12,956 bases of DNA, taken from an uncultured Gemmatimonadota bacterium (GTDB taxonomy: Bacteria > Gemmatimonadota > Gemmatimonadetes > Gemmatimonadales > Gemmatimonadaceae). The stretch lies in assembly GCA_946887155.1 (NCBI GenBank), contig CAMPKM010000043.1:1-12956 (forward strand), read 5' to 3'. The translations under genes were made by a program, and so were the position numbers. The notes beneath the pieces are model-generated. The model was not told the DNA's origin and made no database searches. It was given only the letters and a program-made list of their open reading frames with translations. This document shows, one piece after another, positions 6,798 to 12,956 of this stretch (position 1 is the stretch's first letter; every line of letters starts with the position of its first letter).

Positions 6798-8912
6798 TCA
6801 GGTCTGAGAGCGCACTTCGTTCCGGTGCCAGGACCATTCCCGGCCGCCGCGGAACACCAGCATACCTTCCGTCTCGCGATGTCGTACGCGCAGGGCGGGA
6901 CGGCCATCGATGGACGCTGCTCCAACCACCGGACGACCGTCCGGCGCGCACATCACGGTCGTCAGGCGCGCCTGGCCGGCGCCGCTCGTCGAGCACGTGA
7001 CATGGCGGGCCTCGACGCGCGTGCCGTACACCGGCGACACCCAGCCATCGGTAAAGCGCCAGCGTGCCGCTTCGATGACGTGCATCGACAACACATCCGA
7101 GCGCCCGTCAAACAGCGTCATGGAACCTGCACCACCGTGACAGGCGAGGCCCGGTGCGCACTGCCAGTGCACCGACATCTCGTGCTCACCGTCCCCCTCG
7201 ATCTCGTCGCGCACGATCCACAGGTCGGGCGCGATAAACGCAATGTACCGCGTGTACTCCACCCGGGGCCGCAACCGGTGAAAGCCGTCGTGCGAGCCGG
7301 CAAACAGCACCACCTCGCCGCTGACCTGCCACTGGTCGCAACGCGACTCGGCGCGTGACGACCACTGGAACGAACCCGCCGGCGTGGCGGACGCGCAGCC
7401 GTCGACGGTCACCGCGTTATGTAGCGCGGTCTCGCGGAACAGGTCGCGGAGGGCCGCCGACGTCGTGTAGGTGAACGTCCCCGGATCGACGAATACCGAC
7501 CGGCCGTTCATGGTGAAATCGATCGAGAGCGCGTCGGCGTGGGCGTGGCCGGCGTTCAGGAATCCGTGCGGACCGGCGTCGACGATCATCACGCTCGACT
7601 CGGGAGTCCAGCCGCTGCGGATCACGCAGGTGCCGCCGTCGGCAAACCGGCGCGCGGTCGTGTCCGGTACGTTGCGTCGCAATTCATATAATGAAGTGGC
7701 GCCAGCCGGCCCCAGCAGCCAGACCAGTTCCGCACCCGGGGGGTTGCCCACCGCGGCGAAGTCCTCGCGGCCGAACAGCGCCGCACCTAACGAGAGCGGT
7801 GTCCGCGTGTCCTGTGCCGTCCGTTCATCGAGAAAGAGCAACCGCCCGCCGTCGTCATCACCCACCAGCGGCATCGTTCCATCGGGCCGCGTCAGCCACA
7901 TCAGGTGCTCGAGCAGCCCCACCAGCGCGCGCTCGAGGCGCGGGCGCACGGTCATCCGTGCCCGTTCGGCCAGCACCAGGAAGTGGAGGTAGAAGTCGGT
8001 GGTGTAGCGGTGATACCACGTGGACTGCTCCACGTACGAACCGTCGGGCCGGACGTGCCGGTCCACCCAGTCGAGCAGGATAGCCGACCCGATGCGTTGC
8101 CACGACGACGCTTCACGAATCTGCGGCAGCGCGGTGCCGATGGCGAACAGGCCGAGCGCCTCGCCGGTGAGGTGCGTGTTCGGGCTGAACCACGTGGAGA
8201 GGTGCCGCTCGATATGCCGGCCGGCGATGGCGATGTGGCTGATGACGCGCAGGCGCAGTTCGGCGGGCATGCGGTCGTCGAGCAGCGCCAGCACCCAGAG
8301 CCAGGCGATCGACCGGAAGGACAGTTCGAGGCTGCTCGACCAGTGCACTCCGCGCTTGGGCGGGTTGGCGGCCAGCCAGCTGCCTAACAACTCGACGCAG
8401 CGATCTGCATAACGAGCGTCCTGCGTGCACCACCACGCCTGCCCGAGCGTCACCAGCGCCTGGTGCCGCCCGAGTTCCCACACCAGCTTGTGGTCACCCA
8501 CCCGCGCCGGGTCGAGGAAGTCGATCTCGCTCCAGTGCGCGTCTGGCGCGCGCACCCGCGCCTGCGGCTCCATCCACCAGTCGATCGGGTCGGCGAGGAC
8601 CAGCCCTCGATGGCCAAGCAGGTCGTACTGGTTGGCCAGCAACCGGTCGGCCCGTTCACGCAGGCGCGTGAGGTAGTTGGCGTCGAGGGTAGCGAGTGCA
8701 TCCAGCGTGGCCTGGCGATCGTCGAACGCCGCAAAGAACGGCCCCGGCAGCCCGCGCGATGACGTCGTGTCCGCGACGAGCAGGCGGCGGGGATCGGGCT
8801 CACCAACGTCACCAATGCCGACGCGTTCCAGCCAGCGCGTGGCGCCCTGCCTCGCCCGATCGAGGAGCTCGGACGCGGAGCGCCCGCGCAGTTTGGCGAG
8901 TGAGGTGACCAT
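6798..8912 (-). CDS. Heparinase II/III family protein (putative uronate polysaccharide lyase)
   Basis: Family members cleave uronic-acid-containing polysaccharides (heparin, alginate and related) by beta-elimination; relatives are common in exopolysaccharide loci. From the ATG at 8912 it has 704 aa. Residues about 70-400 form the alpha-helical toroid domain, with NTHLTGEALGLFAIG at about 245-259 and WYHRYTTDFYLHF at about 299-311. The C-terminal beta-sandwich has NAGHAHADALSIDF at 453-466, FVDPGTFTY at 474-482, and HNAVTVDG at 498-505. The Asn, His and Tyr in these motifs fit the family's catalytic residues. The N-terminus (MVTSLAKLRGRSASELL) is not a signal peptide, so the protein looks cytoplasmic or non-classically located, which is odd for a lyase. 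The start overlaps the preceding gene's stop as TAATG, implying translational coupling; an ATG at 8966 lies inside that gene and is rejected. The substrate is unknown; the adjacent AlgD-like gene suggests a mannuronate-containing glycan. Confidence 0.88.
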   Translation of the reverse strand: MVTSLAKLRGRSASELLDRARQGATRWLERVGIGDVGEPDPRRLLVADTTSSRGLPGPFFAAFDDRQATLDALATLDANYLTRLRERADRLLANQYDLLGHRGLVLADPIDWWMEPQARVRAPDAHWSEIDFLDPARVGDHKLVWELGRHQALVTLGQAWWCTQDARYADRCVELLGSWLAANPPKRGVHWSSSLELSFRSIAWLWVLALLDDRMPAELRLRVISHIAIAGRHIERHLSTWFSPNTHLTGEALGLFAIGTALPQIREASSWQRIGSAILLDWVDRHVRPDGSYVEQSTWYHRYTTDFYLHFLVLAERARMTVRPRLERALVGLLEHLMWLTRPDGTMPLVGDDDGGRLLFLDERTAQDTRTPLSLGAALFGREDFAAVGNPPGAELVWLLGPAGATSLYELRRNVPDTTARRFADGGTCVIRSGWTPESSVMIVDAGPHGFLNAGHAHADALSIDFTMNGRSVFVDPGTFTYTTSAALRDLFRETALHNAVTVDGCASATPAGSFQWSSRAESRCDQWQVSGEVVLFAGSHDGFHRLRPRVEYTRYIAFIAPDLWIVRDEIEGDGEHEMSVHWQCAPGLACHGGAGSMTLFDGRSDVLSMHVIEAARWRFTDGWVSPVYGTRVEARHVTCSTSGAGQARLTTVMCAPDGRPVVGAASIDGRPALRVRHRETEGMLVFRGGREWSWHRNEVRSQT

Positions 8913-10102
8913 TACGCCGGTGCGGTGGCGCGATGCGCCGCCATGTCCCGGTACAGGTGGACCCATTCGTCGCGGACGGCCGGCCAGGTATAACGCTCCA
9001 GGCAGGCCGCTCGCGCCGCCCTCGTCAGGCGCAACGCCAGACCCGGCTCCTCGAGCAGACGCAGTGACGCACGGGCCAGCGCGTCGTGATCGCCCGGCGG
9101 CACCAGCAAGCCCGTGTCCCCGTCCTTCACGATCCAGGGGATGCCGCCAGTTGACGTGCTCACGACCGGAACCCCGGCTGCCTGGGCCTCGATCAGCGAC
9201 AGCGGCATGTTGTCGATATCGGGACTATTCAGGAGAATGTCGGCATCGTTCAGCAGCCTGGCCATCTCGTCAGGCGGAACACGCCCCGTGAACGTCACGT
9301 TCCGGAGGTTCAGTGACCTGACCAGCGCTTCGAGTTTCCCCCGTTCACGACCGTAACCCGCCACCGTCAGCGTGGCCTCGGGTATCCGCTCCTGCACCAG
9401 CGCGAACGCGCGGATCGAGCACGACACATTGTAGTGCACCTCGAAATTGCGATTGCTGAGGAACACCGGTCGAACCGTCGAACGTTCGCGGTACGGAAAC
9501 GCATCGGCGTCGATGAAGTTGTGGATGGCAATCGTTTCGAGGCCGAACCGGGCAAAGACTTCTCGCAGGTAGCCAGAGGGCACCACGATCCGGTCGGCGA
9601 GCCGCGACAGCGGAATGGCGCTGCGCCAGTTGGCCAGGTGATCCTCTGCTTCACCACTGTGGTAGTTCAGCAACGCGGCGCGGCCAAAAAGGCGTGCCAC
9701 AAGCATGGCCGGCACCGGACCAAGCAGGAACGCCCAATACGAAGGTGAAAAAGCGTGGACCACATCGAACTTGCGAACGCGCGACAGGAGCAGGAACCAG
9801 TAGCCGATGGATGTGACGATAGTCCGGACGTACTTCACCCGCTGCAGTGCTCCGAGCGGCCCCGGAAGCCGCGGGTTCATCGGGAGAAACCCTACCTCGA
9901 TGCCGGGTGTGCCAAGCAACCGATGATGAAGGCGCGCGAGTTGGACAGCCTGACCACCAAGGATGTCCATCGAAGGACCGGCCAGACACACCCGAACCGG
10001 GACCACGGAAGGTTCGGGAGCCCGTCGCGCTAAACCTGTCAGTGGTCGTTCCCGGGTTGCCGTACGCTCCGTCAACGCGTCCTCATTCGGTGCGGAAGTC
10101 AT
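8912..10102 (-). CDS. GT4-family glycosyltransferase with a DX7E variant signature
   Basis: First gene of the minus-strand operon, 396 aa, starting at the ATG at 10102. After a hydrophilic 35-residue N-terminal extension, the GT-B fold opens VRVCLAGPSMDILGGQAVQL (GG at 49-50). DVVHAFSPSYWAFLLG at about 113-128 follows, with IAIHNFIDADAFP at 191-203. The C-terminal nucleotide-sugar domain has PVFLSNRNFEVHYN, LTVAGYGRERGKLE, and VTFTGRVPPDEM. The signature block is SPDIDNMPLSLIEAQAAG, with Asp297 where the first Glu of EX7E usually sits and Glu305 at the second position. PVVSTSTGGIP and GDTGLLVPPGD follow. The DNMPLSLIEA form is known in a GT4 subfamily, so the enzyme need not be inactive. No Shine-Dalgarno sequence precedes the ATG. 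Its stop overlaps the next start by one base. Donor and acceptor are unknown; it probably adds one sugar to a lipid-linked intermediate. Confidence 0.9.
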   Translation of the reverse strand: MTSAPNEDALTERTATRERPLTGLARRAPEPSVVPVRVCLAGPSMDILGGQAVQLARLHHRLLGTPGIEVGFLPMNPRLPGPLGALQRVKYVRTIVTSIGYWFLLLSRVRKFDVVHAFSPSYWAFLLGPVPAMLVARLFGRAALLNYHSGEAEDHLANWRSAIPLSRLADRIVVPSGYLREVFARFGLETIAIHNFIDADAFPYRERSTVRPVFLSNRNFEVHYNVSCSIRAFALVQERIPEATLTVAGYGRERGKLEALVRSLNLRNVTFTGRVPPDEMARLLNDADILLNSPDIDNMPLSLIEAQAAGVPVVSTSTGGIPWIVKDGDTGLLVPPGDHDALARASLRLLEEPGLALRLTRAARAACLERYTWPAVRDEWVHLYRDMAAHRATAPA

Positions 10103-10209
10103 TGTGATATTAGCTTGTTACGCGCTGGCGACCCTCTGACTTCCCGTTCTCGGGAAGGGTCACGGACAACCACGCCCGGGCTTTCCCTTACCGAAACGTA
10201 GTCCCCAAC
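10103..10209. promoter_or_regulatory. Divergent promoter region between the two operons
   Basis: This 107-bp space separates the divergent starts at 10102 (minus) and 10210 (plus), so the promoters of both operons are expected here or slightly inside the genes. Its 5' part is locally AT-rich. On the minus strand TAATAT (10112-10107) resembles a -10 box but ends only 4 nt before the ATG, with no good -35 match, so it would imply a leaderless transcript or be chance. I find no convincing -35/-10 pair on the plus strand and no Shine-Dalgarno sequence before either start. An inverted repeat at 10140-10157 is listed separately. Confidence 0.5.
10140..10157. repeat. Perfect 7-bp inverted repeat in the divergent intergenic region
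   Basis: CTTCCCG (10140-10146) and CGGGAAG (10151-10157) are exact inverted copies around TTCT. Outside them GACC (10130-10133) and GGTC (10158-10161) could extend pairing with a one-sided bulge. No T-run follows, so a terminator is unlikely. Placed centrally between divergent operons, it could be an operator for a dimeric regulator or a hairpin in the 5' leader of the epimerase transcript. Confidence 0.45.
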
Positions 10210-11181
10210 ATGGCATCGAGAGTTCTGGTTACCGGCGGCGCCGGGTTTATCGGTTCCCACCTGGTGCGGCGCCTGCTCGAAACCGGCCGGTCGGTTCGAG
10301 TGGTTGATAACCTCGCCACTGGCTTCCGGCACAACCTCGACGAGGTCGGCCCGGACATCGATTTCATCGAGGCAGACGTCAGCGATCCCTATGTCTGCTC
10401 CGAAGCCGTCGCGGGCGTCGATACCGTCTTCCATGTCGCGGCCCTGCCAAGTGTTCCGCGCTCAATGGCGGATCCAATCGGGACACATAACGCCAACGTC
10501 AACGCGACCCTCAACCTTCTCGAGGCATCGCGTCGAGCCTCCGTGCGGCGTTTTGTCTACTCGAGCTCGAGTTCGGCGTACGGCGATACGCCGGTTCTGC
10601 CCAAGGTGGAATCGATGGAGCCGCTCCCCCGCTCGCCTTATGCCGCAGCCAAGCTCTCCGGCGAGATGTATGCCCTCGCGTACGCTCGAGCCGGGCTCGT
10701 CGAGGCAGTTGCCCTCCGCTACTTCAATGTCTTTGGGCCGCGGCAGGACCCCAACGGACCGTACGCTGCGGTAGTGCCCCTCATCTTTCGGGCAATACTC
10801 ACCGAAACGCCGATGACGATATTTGGGGACGGTCGGCAGACTAGGGATTTTACCTACGTCGACAACGTCGTCGACGCGAATGTACTCGCTGCCACCGGTC
10901 CGGGGGACAAGGTGAGCGGTCATGTGGTGAATGTTGGAACGGGAAATCGCATCTCGTTACTCGACCTCGTCGCGCTGGCGGAGGACATCACCGAACGGCG
11001 CGTTGAGGTCCGTCACCTCAGGGAAAGGGCCGGCGATGTGCGGGATTCCCAGGCGGGACTCGACCGGGCACGCGATGTGCTGAACTACCAGCCGCACGTC
11101 TCCATCCGCGACGGTATGGCGCGACTGTGGTCCTGGTATGCCGCGAATCCGTCAGCAGTCATTGCCGCCACGCCTGGATGA
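10210..11181 (+). CDS. NAD-dependent sugar epimerase (SDR, UDP-hexose/HexNAc 4-epimerase type)
   Basis: Predicted cytosolic short-chain dehydrogenase interconverting a UDP-sugar and its C4 epimer (UDP-Glc/Gal or UDP-GlcNAc/GalNAc). The 323-aa protein has TGGAGFIG at 8-15 for NAD binding, a D-N pair (VVDNL) typical of extended SDRs, HVAALPSVPRS at 75-85, the catalytic Ser region SSSSSAYGD at 118-126, and Tyr144-x3-Lys148 (SPYAAAK). LRYFNVFGPRQDPNGPYAAVVP, 169-190, strongly recalls the WbpP/Gne-like UDP-GlcNAc 4-epimerase subfamily. GDGRQTRDFTYVDNVVDAN, 207-225, follows. Related family members are 4,6-dehydratases or decarboxylases, but the YFNVFGPRQDPNG block favours the 4-epimerase group. The start at 10210 places the glycine loop at the usual distance from the N-terminus. 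It is the first gene of the plus-strand operon and overlaps the deacetylase by 4 nt (ATGA). Exact substrate is not determined. Confidence 0.9.
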   Translation: MASRVLVTGGAGFIGSHLVRRLLETGRSVRVVDNLATGFRHNLDEVGPDIDFIEADVSDPYVCSEAVAGVDTVFHVAALPSVPRSMADPIGTHNANVNATLNLLEASRRASVRRFVYSSSSSAYGDTPVLPKVESMEPLPRSPYAAAKLSGEMYALAYARAGLVEAVALRYFNVFGPRQDPNGPYAAVVPLIFRAILTETPMTIFGDGRQTRDFTYVDNVVDANVLAATGPGDKVSGHVVNVGTGNRISLLDLVALAEDITERRVEVRHLRERAGDVRDSQAGLDRARDVLNYQPHVSIRDGMARLWSWYAANPSAVIAATPG

Positions 11182-12329
11182 CCGCACTCGAATCAGAAAA
11201 CCGAACCAACACCGAGACCAGGTGGTCCTGGCCGGGCGAATTGTCGGCGCCCGCAGGTACCTCCACACTTCGCAGCGCCAAGTTGTGGGCACTCGGCCAG
11301 GCCAGGCGTGCTGGCGTGGTGCGGGCGGTCCGGGACAGCCACTGGCGAGGCCGGCGACTGCTGATTCTCGCCTATCACGGCCTGTCGCTGCGTGACGAAC
11401 ACGAATGGAGTCCCGAGCTCTACCTGCCCGTCGAAGCGTTGCGGGCACGGTTCGAAATCATACGCGACCAGGGCTACCAGGTCCTGCCGCTGAGCGAAGG
11501 CGTTCAGCGCCTGCGCGAAGGGTCCCTGCCACCGCGCGCCATCGCCCTCACGTTCGATGACGGCATGTGCGATTTCCTCGACCTCGGCGTTCCGCTCCTG
11601 CGCGAGTTCGGCTATCCAGCCACCGTGTACGTGACCACGTACTATGCGGAAAAACAGGTGCCGGTTTTTCGCGTGGCTTGCCGGTATTTCCTCTGGCGTG
11701 GGCGCGACCGGGTGATCAGCGGGAAGGACCTGACCGCCGATGGCGGAACGCTGAAGCTCACGACCCTCGACGACCGGGACGCAGTGCTGCAAGCCATCGA
11801 GGACCGCTTGACGAGTATGGACGGCGGCATCGACGAGGAGTCGGCAACCTTGCGACGGCTCGCGGACCGTGTCGGCGTGGATTACGACGAGTTCCTCAGG
11901 GACCGCCTGTTACGCGTGATGTCGCCTGACGAGATCCGTTCCCTGCCGCCGGAACTCATCGACGTGCAGCTCCATACACACCGCCATCGCGTGCCGCTAC
12001 GGAAGGAATCCTTCGTTCGCGAGATTGAGGACAACCGTCGTGCCCTTGCGCTGTGGCGCCCGGGGAGCCATTTCGACGCGTTCTGTTATCCGAGCGGAGT
12101 GACCGACGCGCGCTTCCTGCCCTGGTTGCGCGAGCAGGAAATACAGAGCGGGGTGACCTGCAAGGTCGGGCTCGCGACCGATCGTTCGGATCCGCTCCTG
12201 CTGCCGCGATTCGTGGACACGTCGTTGCGCACGCGCGTGGAGTTCGAGTCGTGGCTCTCCGGATTCGGCAGCCTGCTACCGCGGCTCCCGCACGCGGGCC
12301 GTTACAAACCCGGACCCTTCAGCGACTGA
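11178..12329 (+). CDS. NodB-type polysaccharide deacetylase (carbohydrate esterase 4-like)
   Basis: Predicted metal-dependent deacetylase removing an N- or O-acetyl group from a glycan. From the ATG at 11178 it has 383 aa. Motifs in order are LAYHGLS at 65-70, TFDDG at 125-129 (motif 1, catalytic base and metal Asp), HTHRH at 266-270 (motif 2, metal His pair), CYPSG at 303-307 (motif 3), and LPRFVD at 342-347. About 135 residues separate motifs 1 and 2, longer than in small NodB enzymes, and include charged helical sequence (about 195-260). No signal peptide is visible, so a cytoplasmic or membrane-associated substrate such as a lipid-linked intermediate is possible. The ATG overlaps the epimerase stop as ATGA, supporting coupling and this start over an earlier ATG at 11127. 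In this locus it may expose an amine on a HexNAc residue. That is inference. Confidence 0.88.
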   Translation: MTALESENRTNTETRWSWPGELSAPAGTSTLRSAKLWALGQARRAGVVRAVRDSHWRGRRLLILAYHGLSLRDEHEWSPELYLPVEALRARFEIIRDQGYQVLPLSEGVQRLREGSLPPRAIALTFDDGMCDFLDLGVPLLREFGYPATVYVTTYYAEKQVPVFRVACRYFLWRGRDRVISGKDLTADGGTLKLTTLDDRDAVLQAIEDRLTSMDGGIDEESATLRRLADRVGVDYDEFLRDRLLRVMSPDEIRSLPPELIDVQLHTHRHRVPLRKESFVREIEDNRRALALWRPGSHFDAFCYPSGVTDARFLPWLREQEIQSGVTCKVGLATDRSDPLLLPRFVDTSLRTRVEFESWLSGFGSLLPRLPHAGRYKPGPFSD

Positions 12330-12338
12330 GGCAGGAAC

Positions 12339-12956
12339 TCAGAAAGCGGGTACCCGAATACCCATCGTCCGGCGGATGTAGATCCTGAGCGCCACGACAC
12401 GGCCCGTCGCTGCGACCAGTGTCGCCGATGCGGTTCCGACCGCGCCATACCTTGGCGTAAGCAGCAAGGCCAGCCCGAGGTTCACGATGGCCGTCATGCC
12501 GATGATCCACGCTGCCTCTTTCTCGTGCGCCGTCATCGTCATGAGGTAGCCCGCAACCGCCCCCGAAATCCCGACGACCAGTTGGGCCAGGGTGAGGATA
12601 ATCAGCACCTCGTGTCCTTCCGTCATGCCGTACAGCGAAAGCAGGAATGGGCCAAGGACGATCAGGCCGATCGCGATGGGGATCGAGACGCCAGCCGACA
12701 GCCACGTCACTGCGCGCACCAGCGACTGGAGTCGTCCCGGATCGCGGGTGTAGAGTTCGGCGATCATCGACATGGCGACGTACGTTACCGCCGACGAGGC
12801 GAGTGCCACTGGCAGCGTAAGCTGCGACGCGGCCGCGTACACTCCGGCTTGAGCCGTGGTGAGCATGGTTCCCACCACGATGACGTCAGCCTGCTGCGAG
12901 ATGATCACCTGGCCGAGCGACACCGCGAAGAGCGGGTATGTGGTTCGGATCCAGGT
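12339..12956 (-). CDS. Polysaccharide flippase, Wzx/PST (MOP superfamily), 5' end missing
   Basis: The frame is open to the right edge, so only the C-terminal 205 residues are seen; a GTG at 12923 opens an ORF, but the residues before it (TWIRTTYPLFA) continue the protein naturally. It is a multi-spanning membrane protein that would move lipid-linked glycan units across the inner membrane. Visible segments include SQQADVIVVGTMLTTAQAGVYAAA, a region typical of PST/Wzx proteins (Q-x-D...G...G-Y/V-A). Hydrophobic spans lie around SAGVSIPIAIGLIVLGPFLLSLYG, ILTLAQLVVGISGAVAGYLMT and IIGMTAIVNLGLALLLTPRYG, and the protein ends in a basic tail (RIYIRRTMGIR). It is convergent with the deacetylase, with 9 nt between the stops. 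It probably belongs to another operon of the same locus. Confidence 0.82.
   Translation of the reverse strand, partial: TWIRTTYPLFAVSLGQVIISQQADVIVVGTMLTTAQAGVYAAASQLTLPVALASSAVTYVAMSMIAELYTRDPGRLQSLVRAVTWLSAGVSIPIAIGLIVLGPFLLSLYGMTEGHEVLIILTLAQLVVGISGAVAGYLMTMTAHEKEAAWIIGMTAIVNLGLALLLTPRYGAVGTASATLVAATGRVVALRIYIRRTMGIRVPAF

Noticed and set aside
5844..7358. 504-codon plus-strand ORF
   Set aside because: It lies antisense to the dehydrogenase and heparinase-family genes, which have clear family motifs. Its product is Arg/His/Gly-rich low-complexity sequence typical of high-GC shadow frames.
335..8388. Five CCTAAC/GTTAGG hexamers (335, 4448, 6510, 7786, 8383) standing out against high GC
   Set aside because: At about 65% GC close to five occurrences on both strands are expected by chance in this length. 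They are spread inside coding sequence with no phasing.
12326..12342. Inverted repeat CTGAG-7 nt-CTCAG spanning both convergent stop codons
   Set aside because: A 5-bp stem without a T-run is too weak to call a terminator, and matching TGA/TCA stop codons create part of the symmetry.
1..12956. Search for CRISPR repeats, insertion sequences, tRNA genes and phage genes
   Set aside because: No regularly spaced repeats, transposase motifs, tRNA cloverleaf signatures or phage proteins were seen.

Overview
The window is a high-GC chromosomal stretch (roughly 65% by eye) packed with genes for making, modifying and trimming an extracellular or surface polysaccharide. Nothing in it fixes the taxonomy. 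GC content, gene style and the beta-helix family fit an environmental Gram-negative bacterium such as Gemmatimonadota or Acidobacteriota, but that is an inference. I see no tRNA, rRNA, CRISPR array, insertion sequence or phage gene.

Layout. (1) Left edge to 1465, plus strand: the 3' part of a secreted right-handed beta-helix protein, followed by a strong intrinsic terminator. (2) 10102 down to 1536, minus strand: a tight six-gene operon, in order of transcription GT4 glycosyltransferase, heparinase II/III-family protein, AlgD-like GDP-mannose 6-dehydrogenase, second GT4 glycosyltransferase, second beta-helix protein (a close paralogue of the first), and a PAPS-dependent sulfotransferase. (3) A 107-bp divergent intergenic region with an inverted repeat. 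(4) 10210 to 12329, plus strand: a two-gene operon of a UDP-hexose(NAc) 4-epimerase-type SDR and a NodB-type polysaccharide deacetylase whose ORFs overlap by 4 nt. (5) 12339 to the right edge, minus strand: the C-terminal part of a Wzx/PST-type flippase, convergent with the deacetylase.

How the genes may work together (inference): the dehydrogenase would supply GDP-mannuronate and the epimerase a UDP-HexNAc or UDP-galactose. The two GT4 enzymes would build a lipid-linked oligosaccharide and the flippase would export it. The deacetylase, sulfotransferase, heparinase-like protein and beta-helix proteins would modify or trim the glycan. An acidic-sugar precursor enzyme, a sulfotransferase, an N-deacetylase and a lyase-family protein in one locus suggest a sulfated, uronate-containing, glycosaminoglycan-like polymer. 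No Alg8/Alg44-type synthase is present, so this is not a canonical alginate operon. The most unusual element is the pair of inverted beta-helix paralogues flanking the sulfotransferase. Their enzymatic role, if any, is unknown.
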